Origin: Perkinsus olseni | Lineage: Eukaryota > Perkinsozoa > Perkinsida | DNA: 20,655 nucleotides | Direction of reading: 5' to 3' | Assembly: GCA_013115125.1 (NCBI GenBank) | Contig: JABANN010000571.1 | Span: 1 to 20,655 of the forward strand | Shown: one piece after another, positions 10,747 to 18,421 of the stretch | Layout: each line of letters starts with the position of its first letter | How positions within the stretch are numbered: position 1 is the stretch's first letter | Translations under genes and position numbers: made by a program | The notes under the pieces: generated by a model | Database searches by the model: none | The model's input: only the letters and a program-made list of their open reading frames with translations | Told to the model about the DNA's origin: nothing

Positions 10747-11449
10747 TTACTCTCACGTACACAAATATATGGCGCGAAGTAACCTGCTGGTCTCGCTCGT
10801 ATACGTAAGGCATCTTGCATGAGCAACAGTGAACATTTCCACTGTGATTTAAAGCCCGTTGTGTTGGTTGGGAACATAAGTAGTAGTCTTTTCCACGTTG
10901 CAGCCCAGTTGTTACTACAGCTCCCTGGCAGCTGACTACCGTGTATCAGAGATCACTAATCATAAAGATGGGGTTAATGAGTTGTTTGCGATTTCTAACG
11001 TCGGTCTTGCCAAGGCGGTGAAAGCGGGTAGATTTCGGGCGCTACTTGATCGTGTCGCCTAGCTTCGACCACTTGACTCGGACGGTTAGACGAATTGATT
11101 GTGTGCAGTTATCAAGAATTGAGAACAAGTTGAAGGGAGCGGATAGGGTCGTGAAAGAGTGCGGCGCGCGCCCGTGGAGAGAAGAGACACTCTTGATCGA
11201 CTGACTCATTAATCGGACGACTCCGGTAGCGACTCTTGAGGTTGGTTTGAATTCGAATCTAGCGCTAGGAGTTTGGAATCGCTCTGTGGGTGCGTGAATG
11301 TAGAACCTTTTTCTGTTCCTAAGATAGGAATCCTATCCTTCTGATTCTCGGACTGTGACATAATCATCGCACTATACTGCTCGCTCGCAAACTAGGGGGG
11401 CGCTTGATCGCTTGCATGCTGAGGCCAGCGAGTGAATGTGTATATTTCA
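10747..11449. other. Intergenic region at the start of the strand switch
   Basis: These 703 bases follow the kelch stop codon and end at tRNA-Phe. I find no convincing exon on either strand and no tandem repeat. The 5' part must hold the 3' untranslated region of the kelch gene. CTCGCTCG-like motifs recur at 10793-10799 and 11379-11387. Confidence 0.5.
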
Positions 11450-11522
11450 GCCCAGATAGCTCAGTTGGGAGAGCGCCAGACTGAAGATCTGGAGGTCCTC
11501 AGTTCGATCCTGGGTCTGGGCA
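11450..11522 (+). tRNA. tRNA-Phe (GAA)
   Basis: A complete cloverleaf folds. The acceptor stem GCCCAGA pairs with TCTGGGC, followed by discriminator A at 11522. The D arm contains AGCTCAGTTGGGAGAGC. The anticodon stem CCAGA/TCTGG encloses CTGAAGA with anticodon GAA at 11483-11485. The T arm contains AGTTCGATCCT. There is no intron. A TTTT run at 11523-11526 directly follows and fits a polymerase III terminator. The sequence is close to the eukaryotic tRNA-Phe consensus. Confidence 0.97.
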
Positions 11523-11526
11523 TTTT
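11523..11526 (+). terminator. Pol III terminator of tRNA-Phe
   Basis: Four T residues lie immediately after the discriminator base of tRNA-Phe, the usual stop signal for RNA polymerase III. Confidence 0.7.
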
Positions 11527-11801
11527 GGTTTACGGGATGGTGTAAGTCCTCTTTTCTTGGACGGCTCGTACCCCTCCTTACCAAGATCGGACCTTGGTCG
11601 GAACAGTCGTCAGCCCAAGCGATGATCAATATTGGCGAGCAATGAGAGTGCCCACGGATCCATCAAGAAATCCAGCGAAACCTCCAATGAGGTATGATTG
11701 TGTGAGAGGGACAGGAGACCCGGAAGAGAACTTTTGGAGGGAAGCAGCGGGGCAATACGAAGGTTGGCGGCAACGACCTTGTCCTCCGTTAAAACTTTTG
11801 T

Positions 11802-11873
11802 GTCGCTATCGTCTAGTGGTTAGGACGTCACGTTGTGGCCGTGACAACCCCGGTTCAAATCCGGGTAGCGACT
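11802..11873 (+). tRNA. tRNA-His (GTG), copy 1
   Basis: A complete cloverleaf folds. GTCGCTA pairs with TAGCGAC, the anticodon stem TCACG/CGTGA encloses TTGTGGC (anticodon GTG), and the T arm CCCGG/CCGGG encloses TTCAAAT. It is identical over 72 bases to copy 3 at 16649. The base in the discriminator position is T, whereas eukaryotic tRNA-His usually has A. The plain T run expected for polymerase III termination is missing (TATATTCC follows), but a 10-bp hairpin lies 6 bases downstream. Confidence 0.93.
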
Positions 11874-11879
11874 ATATTC

Positions 11880-11908
11880 CGAGCGAGTAAACCTCGTATA
11901 CTCGCTCG
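11880..11908. other. Perfect 10-bp hairpin just after tRNA-His copy 1
   Basis: The arms CGAGCGAGTA (11880-11889) and TACTCGCTCG (11899-11908) are perfect reverse complements around a 9-base loop. The element starts 6 bases after the tRNA. It could act on the tRNA transcript or be a protein or structure-forming site. Copies 2 and 3 of the tRNA do not have it. Confidence 0.8.
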
Positions 11909-11910
11909 AA

Positions 11911-12249
11911 GTGGAGTGTTTGGGTCACCTTTCGATCAAAGGCTTTCATGGATGTCTGGAGACTCACTCTGTGGATGGCAGTCCTATCTACAAGGAATGG
12001 CAATGCGATGCTTTTTACATAATGGAGACTGAAACCGTTTCGGCGGAACGGTTTCGTGAGGCAGTGATAGCGCTTCTACTGGATGTGGAAGGCCAATTGA
12101 AAAATGCTGTGGTGTGCTGCTGCAGTGATGAGCCCTCCGGTAGCAGTAAGACAGGGCTCGATGCCATCAAAACGTCAAACCTAGCTTCAAAATGTTCAGG
12201 GGAGTCCCCAAAAATAAAAACCAACCCTGACACTGCGTGTTTGATCTGA
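11911..12249 (+). CDS. Hypothetical open frame with a weak antizyme-like pattern
   Basis: The frame is open for 112 codons but has no ATG at its left end; the first in-frame ATG is at 12022, leaving 76 residues. A possible exon lies around residues 30-71, where W, then AFYIMET, then SAERFREAVIALLLDVEGQL and AVVCCC follow in the order seen in ornithine decarboxylase antizymes (W, YV, SKESF, LLEFAEE, VFICF). The match is by eye and loose. A 45-base GT-AG intron could lie at 12141-12185. No upstream exon is possible within 40 bases because a tRNA gene lies there, unless the tRNA is intronic. It may equally be a decayed fragment or chance. Confidence 0.25.
   Translation: MECLGHLSIKGFHGCLETHSVDGSPIYKEWQCDAFYIMETETVSAERFREAVIALLLDVEGQLKNAVVCCCSDEPSGSSKTGLDAIKTSNLASKCSGESPKIKTNPDTACLI
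12031..12055. repeat. Perfect 9-bp inverted repeat
   Basis: GAAACCGTT (12031-12039) and AACGGTTTC (12047-12055) flank a 7-base centre, TCGGCGG. The element lies inside the 11911-12249 open frame. Its role is unknown. Confidence 0.7.
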
Positions 12250-12315
12250 GAATGGGCGCGTTAGTGACTCAACGACTCTCAGATCGTTGGCGTACGGCGG
12301 ATAGAACAATCAGTT

Positions 12316-12407
12316 CCAGGGATACACGCGCTGCACGATGGCATAGCCTGGGACGGTGGATTCTGTAGTACAGAATGGTCTCCAATTTTCTCCTCTTCAT
12401 ACGATAC
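12316..12407 (-). pseudogene. Remnant of a third MAPEG-type gene copy (exon 4)
   Basis: On the - strand, an acceptor TTATAG is followed by G-TATCGTATG, the same start as exon 4 of both MAPEG genes downstream (YRMTKG...). The reading then matches them piecewise (YRMKRRKLETIL in one frame, TVPGYAIVQRVY in the next), so at least one frameshift is present. I could not find credible copies of its exons 3 or 5. A frame at 12577-12762 (-) begins MSTFSGRIEL, faintly like the MSILAANGRLNL start of the intact genes, but the match fades at once. This looks like an old, decayed tandem duplicate. Confidence 0.6.
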
Positions 12408-12818
12408 CTATAAGACGAGAAACTGTCAGGGAACGCCTGATACGTACTTGCAGGCAGTGGCTGGCAGTGACTCTGGACTCCTGTGACCAACACCGTTACT
12501 GCACCCCACATCGCTGAGTGGATCCACCCGAGTCATTCTGATCATCAGAAATTCTGATTCAGAAACGGATGATACCCTAGGAGAGGAGCGCTCGACAGCA
12601 GTGCCCTCTGTAGCGGGCATATGTTAATGCGACGGGAGTCACTCTTTTGTCGCTAGGTCCAACACTATTTGCCTGATATGGAAGATCGAAGCTGACTGCG
12701 ACGGTTGAGGACGCGGCGTCAATATCACCCCGTAGCTCGATCCTTCCGCTGAAAGTAGACATTGGAAGCGCAAATACTCATATGGGTCTGACGGGACTTG
12801 CTTGACGAACTGCACGGA
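12408..12818. other. Region between MAPEG remnant and tRNA-His copy 2
   Basis: By position this should hold the lost 5' exons of the decayed MAPEG copy. Only a faint resemblance to exon 1 is visible near 12690-12762. I see nothing else. Confidence 0.35.
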
Positions 12819-12890
12819 GTCGCTATCGTCTAGTGGTTAGGACGTCACGTTGTGGCCGTGACAACCCCGGTACAACTCCGGGTAGCGACT
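12819..12890 (+). tRNA. tRNA-His (GTG), copy 2, with damaged T loop
   Basis: It is identical to copies 1 and 3 except for two bases in the T loop: T to A at 12872 (tRNA position 55) and A to C at 12876 (position 59). This changes the B box from GGTTCAAATCC to GGTACAACTCC and removes the U55 that is normally made pseudouridine. All stems still pair and the anticodon is intact. Only TTT follows. It is probably a recent pseudogene or poorly expressed copy. Confidence 0.7.
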
Positions 12891-13126
12891 TTATGATCCA
12901 AACTGTTTACAGCCATGATTCAGCCATTGGTCGATAGAGAACTACGAGGAAATGTCGCGCCGTTTTCGAAGAGCACCAACACAGAGCTTCACAACCGATA
13001 GAAACGGAAACCGCTCCCTCAATCCGGTGTGAGGGCGCAACCACAGAACAAAAACTACTCAAAAACTCTGCGTACGGCTGCTGGGGATAATTTTCTCTAG
13101 CCGGCTTGACACCAGGCTGAGGGATA
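12891..13126. other. 3' flank of MAPEG-type gene A
   Basis: This short region should contain the 3' untranslated region of the - strand gene that ends at 13127. No gene or repeat is visible. Confidence 0.4.
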
Positions 13127-14246
13127 TCATGCTTCCTTCTGATTTTTATCCCATACTTCGCAGTGCTTTCTCTGGCACATAGCGACCCCCAGCGTGAATA
13201 AGTTGACAGCGATCAGCCCTCCGCCAGCGACAAGATGCGACTTGATGTCATCGAGATCGAACGCCACTTGCAAAATCCTCTGCGCGACCTCTGAGGTAGA
13301 GAGAAGAACAACCGCTACATTCTAATCTTCATAACGAGCAGTCTGAGTCGTAGTCGTGACGAATGAATAGAGCGAATACGGGGGAGAGAACCCGAGGCTG
13401 TCCAGATGATCATTCTCGTGACACACTACAGCACATTTATACACAGTTACACCCCTGCGTCGCCAGAGTCATGATCGCATCTTTGACCCGAACCCAGTGT
13501 GGTTCTCCCTGCCCTGAAAGTTACTGAAATAGAGGGTTTGTACGACGGCGTAGCTCGGTAATGTGAACTTCAGGATAGCCTTCAAGCTTCCCTTCGTCAT
13601 ACGATACCTGTGGGGCAAGCAAACCGTGGGAGAAGAAGAACCTGACATGTATTCAACACTAATGAGTCATTAGTAATGACCGACGGAGTGAGTCAAGCAC
13701 GGCGAGTGTTGCGAGACCCTCGACACCGGTCCTAAACTTACGTGAAGCCGTACATATGCCTCAAAGCAACCCAGACGGCCCCGCATGTAGCCGCAAACCC
13801 TGGTAGTCCACAGAGTGCGCAGAGCCACATGCTAAAGAGCATATGGTTACCTACGAGGCTCATGGCTGTACAGCCGCTCACTACGGACACGTCGTTTCTC
13901 CCGCCAAGTCCCGAGAGCCGAACTCGAAGACGCACAGTCGGGGCGCAAGAATCTACCATACTGTTCTCAGCTTGATTCATATGCACCCTCATGGCCCGAC
14001 GCAGTGGATCCGGCGCCCCTTCGGCTCCTTTCGGGAAGCCCCACTTGAAGTAGTTGCCTGATTGAACAAGATGATGAAACATGATGTTACATGGGTCTTA
14101 CGACTGGCACCAACGCAGATAGCGTCAACCATTCCATATTGTATCAGCCATCCGATGGTAACCGCACTGGGAGCCCAGAAAGTTTTGATGAACTCAGTAG
14201 AGAAAGTGTCCAGGTTAAGACGCCCGTTAGCCGCCAGGATAGACAT
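13127..14246 (-). CDS. MAPEG-type membrane protein, copy A
   Basis: Five exons on the - strand: 14246-14102, 14057-13962, 13850-13742, 13607-13525, 13290-13127 (introns 44, 111, 134 and 234 bases, GT-AG, phases 1, 1, 2, 1). The model is open to TGA and encodes 198 residues. Four hydrophobic segments are visible: about 20-45, 85-110, 130-148 and 165-185. The loop after the first carries RRAMRVHMNQAEN, matching the R-x-x-R-x-H-x-N-x-x-E-N signature of the MAPEG superfamily (microsomal glutathione S-transferases and eicosanoid enzymes), which suggests a glutathione-binding integral membrane protein. A distinctive YFKWGFPKGAEGAP precedes it. The family assignment rests on this motif and topology; the exact activity is unknown. 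It is about 73% identical to copy B, with the same intron positions and phases, so the pair is a tandem duplication. Confidence 0.78.
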
Positions 14247-14969
14247 TGTTGCACAAGCACTATAAAGATGGAGACCAATTGATGTGTTCTCGTACGGCGG
14301 AAAAATCTGCGATCACAGTTTGAATCGGGCGGGGATGGCCGCGCGTCGCACCTCTCGGATGCTGCACATCAGCCAACCGAATGACATTATCATTCACAAC
14401 CCAGAGGCTTCCCTCCAGGGAGTCCGATGGAACTGATGAGGGTTAGAGTCATCATAGACGCCTACGACTTCACGTGGCTGCACGCAGCACGCATGCACAA
14501 AGAGAGGCAACGTCCACTACTGTATGCTCAGTCGCGCACTACAACTCAGTACAGCGTGGAGATATAGGAGAGGGCATAAAGAAGTGTAAATCCAGCTTGC
14601 CGCAGTGACTACGGCGGGATGTGGTGTGGAAGGGCACGGCGCGAAGCCACGGTCAGCAGTGGTTATCGAGGCCTACTCTAAGAGGACTGAGCAGAGGCCC
14701 GAAGCAGAATTGCGCTCATCCACCTTGAAGATAGTCCGTGGACATAAACCCAAATACTGGAGTATAAGTCTGATAGGACCGCGCTGTTGAATTGAGCAGA
14801 TCTTAAACAACACCCCAACATCATTGTACGAAGGAAAAAGATGCTTAAAGCTATCTATGTGCCACTAAGGCACGAGAGAAGTGTTCTCGGGCCTAGTACG
14901 TCGCATACGGCTGTTGAGGAGGATTGCACCTCCGACGTAATCGTGCCGACGTCCAATAAAAAATCCTGT
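14247..14969. other. Spacer between the two MAPEG-type genes
   Basis: These 723 bases should hold the 5' region of copy A and the 3' region of copy B, both on the - strand. A + strand frame at 14605-14790 has no motif. I see no tRNA, repeat or further exon. Confidence 0.45.
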
Positions 14970-16110
14970 TCACTGTTCCTTCTTCTGGCTCTTATCCCAT
15001 ACTCCACAGTGCTTTCTCTGGGATATGGCAGTGCCCAGCATGAGCAGGTAGGCAGTCAGGACCACTCCTCCAGCACCGATGTAGGACTTGAAGTCATCGA
15101 AATTGAACGCAACTTTTAGTATCCTTTGCGCGATCACTGAGAGGTGAAGAAAAAGCGTAATGATGGGCGTGGGTTAATGTACGAGTACGAGTATTTCTTG
15201 TGAGTAAGACACTGAAAATCACCCCCCCCGGAGAATCCAGAAGCGTGGAAATAATGATGGCAATGATTAAGGAGTACCTTCTAAGGGAGATGGTTTTGCG
15301 ATCAGAAGTCCCAGTGGTAAACGACACGGCCCCTTCACAGCCGCACGAGACTTCCACGGCGGTTCAATCAACTGCGGGCCCAAGTCACTCCGCTCCGACC
15401 AGCCCAGTCGTTACTGAAATAAAAAGTCTGCATGATGACGTAACTGGGGACGGTGAACTGCAGAATGCCCTTCAAATTGCCCTTCGTCATACGATACCTG
15501 AGGGACAAGAAATAGTGACAGCAGCCCGGCGCGAGAACACCGCCCATGGCAGGACCATCGGTGATAGTGTCACTTCCATTGGCGATCGTGAAGGGTCATC
15601 CAAAGCGGAGTTGTGGAACTCACTTGAAGCCGTACATACATCTCACCGCGACCCAGAGGGCTCCGAAGGCACCGGCAAACCTCGGCAGCCCACAGAGTGC
15701 GCAGAGCCACATGGTGAAGAGCATGTGATTACCTACATGTCAATAGAGCGCCATGCCCAACTCGCGAAGGCATTTGACGCCGATGAAGGACTCCTTCAGA
15801 AGGAGGCCTATCTTACTGTTCTCAAGTTGATTCATATGCACTCTCATGGCCCGACATAAAGGCTCTGGTGCGCCCTCGGCTCCCTTGGGGAAGCCCCACT
15901 TGAAGTAAGTACCTGGGCGTACGAATTGAACCCCCTTCCCCTTGCCAGAGTCTCATGGGTCTTACGACTGGCACCGATGCAGATGAAGTCTATCATGCCG
16001 TATTGTATCAGCCACGCGACAGTGACCGCAGTGGGAGCCCAGAATGCCTTGATGAACTCGGCAGAGAAAGTGTCCAAGTTCAGATGCCCGTTAGCCGCCA
16101 GGATAGACAT
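14970..16110 (-). CDS. MAPEG-type membrane protein, copy B
   Basis: Five exons on the - strand: 16110-15966, 15912-15817, 15732-15624, 15497-15415, 15136-14970 (introns 53, 84, 126 and 278 bases, GT-AG, phases 1, 1, 2, 1). The model is open to TGA and encodes 199 residues. The first four exons are the same length as in copy A (145, 96, 109, 83). It keeps the MAPEG-like loop CRAMRVHMNQLEN, the four hydrophobic segments and the basic end QRKHCGVWDK. Differences from copy A are mostly conservative and concentrated in the last exon, as expected when both copies remain under selection. The final intron is long for this window and has no open exon that I can support. The opposite strand has a 219-codon open frame, which I regard as a shadow. 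Confidence 0.78.
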
Positions 16111-16648
16111 TGTTGCACGATGACTGCAAGGCTGAAGAACTACCATTCGATTCGCTCGTGTTTCAGATGGAAAACGCCGGCGCGACGACGTTACGTTCTC
16201 AGCTACCAACTGGCTTCCCGTAGAATAACTTCGAGTCTAGAGTTAGCCTCCTTTGTCTACGCTAACCCTACAGGAGATAACGTAGACAATACGTCGGTCC
16301 AGCCCTCCCTCTCGGGCGACACGACAGGGCGGTGAACGAAGAGGCCACCGATCGGGGGCCCCTTCAAACCTGCCGTCACACGATCGATGATCCGTTCGTA
16401 TTCATGGGCCGCCAGAGGTGCTGTCTTTGTCCTTCCGTCACACCTTGGCTGAGAGACCATCAGTGACTTGCGGTCCGCCACTTGCGCGCCCCAAACTCAA
16501 CGAATGAGATATATTCCCCTGAGATCTCGTGGATCAACCATGCTCATCAGTACTACACGCAACGATAGACAACTGTTCTTCCCCAGACAGTAGTGGCAAA
16601 AATAGAGGAAGGATGGCGCGAATAACCCCCGTACGGAACTTCATCAGA
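16111..16648. other. Region between MAPEG-type gene B and tRNA-His copy 3
   Basis: These 538 bases include the 5' flank of the - strand gene B. A 7-bp inverted repeat, GTCTACG...CGTAGAC, lies near 16255-16288. I see no gene. Confidence 0.45.
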
Positions 16649-16720
16649 GTCGCTATCGTCTAGTGGTTAGGACGTCACGTTGTGGCCGTGACAACCCCGG
16701 TTCAAATCCGGGTAGCGACT
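16649..16720 (+). tRNA. tRNA-His (GTG), copy 3
   Basis: The sequence is identical over 72 bases to copy 1, with a complete cloverleaf, anticodon GTG in the loop TTGTGGC and a consensus B box GGTTCAAATCC. The discriminator position is again T and starts a TTTT run (16720-16723) that fits polymerase III termination. The base before G1 is A, so an eighth pair A-T is possible. Confidence 0.96.
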
Positions 16721-16853
16721 TTTGCTGCGGCCTGCGCGATTGGCGAACCTAAATCCTAGGATACACCAATCTGCCTTGACTACGGCTTGGCTCACACCTA
16801 ATCGTCCCAAACCTAAACTCAACGACCAGTGCGACAGAAACAGCAACCGTAAT

Positions 16854-17845
16854 TCAAGAGAACACCAGTCTCCGCGGGAGTTCTTTCACAGCTCGATTCT
16901 GAGAGAAAACACTCTGCTGAAATCTGCTCAGCCTCGAGAGGGCCCCAAAAATTCACCTCCCGATGAGCCGCCATGTACGCATCGAGGATACCCCCGGGGT
17001 TGGATATCCGATTCTGATCAATGTTAACCTCCTGAAAGACGTGTGACGGAGTGAGTCCGACTATCGAGGTCACCGAGACCAAACATCGATTACAGGACGC
17101 GACCACTGGTCGCCGAGCAGCCACCAGCCGGTCTCACTGCCACACTTACGACGTTCTGCATCATACTCTCCGACAGGAGTATTGCCAGGCGCTGGAAGCC
17201 CCAGTCACATATCCCATTGCACGAAAGATCTACCTGACGGCGATACAGCATAACAGGAGGCTACAACAGTCATCAGTCGAGCTGAGATCTCGCGCATAAG
17301 CCTACTGACACACGAAACGAGTGACCGCGGCAATTGAGAGTACGAAGGAGAAAAAAGATCCCGTGGAAAGAAAGCGAGACAGAATACTCGGATGAAGATT
17401 TTGCACGGACCCCAAGGGCTGATATTGCTCCTCATTTGAGAAGAAGCCGAATCGTTCGATGCTGGACAAACCTTCAGTTTTTGTCTCGGTTGCATCACGG
17501 ACTGCATGTACTCCAACAGATCCGCCAAACCCCTCGTGGAGAGTCGATTGTTCGATAACTGTGGCAATAAAATGGGGTATTGGTGTGCAGAGGAAAGCCT
17601 GCGCCCAGAGACGGTACCCGAACTTCGTCCTCTGGCAAGACTGACGCTTCTAACAGCGCCTCTAGAATGGCGCTCAGCTCTGCGTCGGTGAGGTCGAGAT
17701 TGCTGAGATCCAGTACTCGTATCTAAAAGCGAGAGCCCCATCATTTCTGATGTTGAAACAAGGGAGAGCGTCGCACTGAGAGATCCCCATCAAAGCTCTC
17801 CCCACCTTCCCTAACGGTGCGCGATACCATTCTATTCAACGCCAT
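16854..17845 (-). CDS. Small leucine-rich-repeat protein
   Basis: Six exons on the - strand: 17845-17777, 17722-17618, 17558-17472, 17233-17150, 17031-16957, 16916-16854. All introns are phase 0 and GT-AG (54, 59, 238, 118 and 40 bases), as is common where single repeats were duplicated as exons. The model is open to TGA and encodes 160 residues. Repeats of the ribonuclease-inhibitor type are visible: IRVLDLSNLDLTDAELSAIL, RLSNNRLSTRGLADLLEYM, VDLSCNGICDWGFQRLAIL and VNIDQNRISNPGGILDAYM. The protein is probably a binding scaffold with unknown partner. The second repeat seems short of its first strand, so its exon junction at 17618 may be misplaced. The gene may start further upstream: an open frame at 18088-17855 is in the same frame, with one TAA and three codons between it and the ATG at 17845. 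Confidence 0.74.
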
Positions 17846-17854
17846 CTCTCTAGC

Positions 17855-18088
17855 TTAATCATCTGCGAGGTAAGATTCCACACCATAATCTCCCCGTCTA
17901 TCTGGCGAAGACATGCCCCCGCCAGCCCGTCTCACTTGCACCTCATCCTGCTGCTCACATAAACGTTCAATGGAGCTACATACTTCCTTCAGGGTATCCC
18001 CGATCGTGTCGAAGCCTTCCGGCTTCTCCAGGAAGAGCCGTCCCTCTTCAATTGAAGGCGATAGAACCCGAGAAGACCCACTCCACAT
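17855..18088 (-). CDS. Possible 5' exon of the LRR gene, or separate 77-codon ORF
   Basis: The frame runs from ATG 18088 (preceded directly by TGA) to TAA at 17855. It encodes a plausible acidic, helical stretch including DTIGDTLKEVCSSIERLCEQ. It is in frame with the LRR gene that starts 9 bases after its stop. A GTGAGA donor at 17935 after the codons for DEVQ could join in phase 0 to ATG 17845, using a poor acceptor (CTAGAGAG), and would give a fused protein of about 211 residues. Otherwise it is a short upstream ORF. Which is true cannot be told from the sequence. Confidence 0.4.
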   Translation of the reverse strand: MWSGSSRVLSPSIEEGRLFLEKPEGFDTIGDTLKEVCSSIERLCEQQDEVQVRRAGGGMSSPDRRGDYGVESYLADD

Positions 18089-18421
18089 TCAACCAAACCA
18101 ACCTGTTCGCATCCCTATGAAAAATACAGCTGACCCTCAGATAGTCTAAATTCGTAAAGAGTAACTCTAGCAGCGCGGAGGCAGACCGTTTGCCGCAGAC
18201 GAAGCCGCCTAGCAGGGAATTCGCGCGCTGCCTCAGATACCTATTCCCTGAGACACGCGTCCCTCGGCATTACCGTGGAACAGTTACTTCCACCATTGAG
18301 AAAAAGAATAGCAACTCATCAACCATTTCCCTACTAGAAACGTTAAAATGGATTGACCAAATGTCTACGGCTAGCTCCAGAGTGACGAGGACACATCGCC
18401 AGTCCCAGCGTCGTGGCAAAT
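18089..18421. other. Intergenic region between CUE-like gene and LRR gene
   Basis: These 333 bases lie between the stop of the CUE-like gene and the first ATG that could belong to the LRR gene. Short open pieces occur on the - strand, but no exon chain holds together. Confidence 0.4.

Noticed and set aside
15200-15859. A 219-codon open frame on the + strand across MAPEG-type gene B
   Set aside because: It lies antisense to exons 2-4 and introns 2-4 of a well-supported spliced gene. Copy A does not preserve it, and it has no motif, so it is probably a shadow frame.
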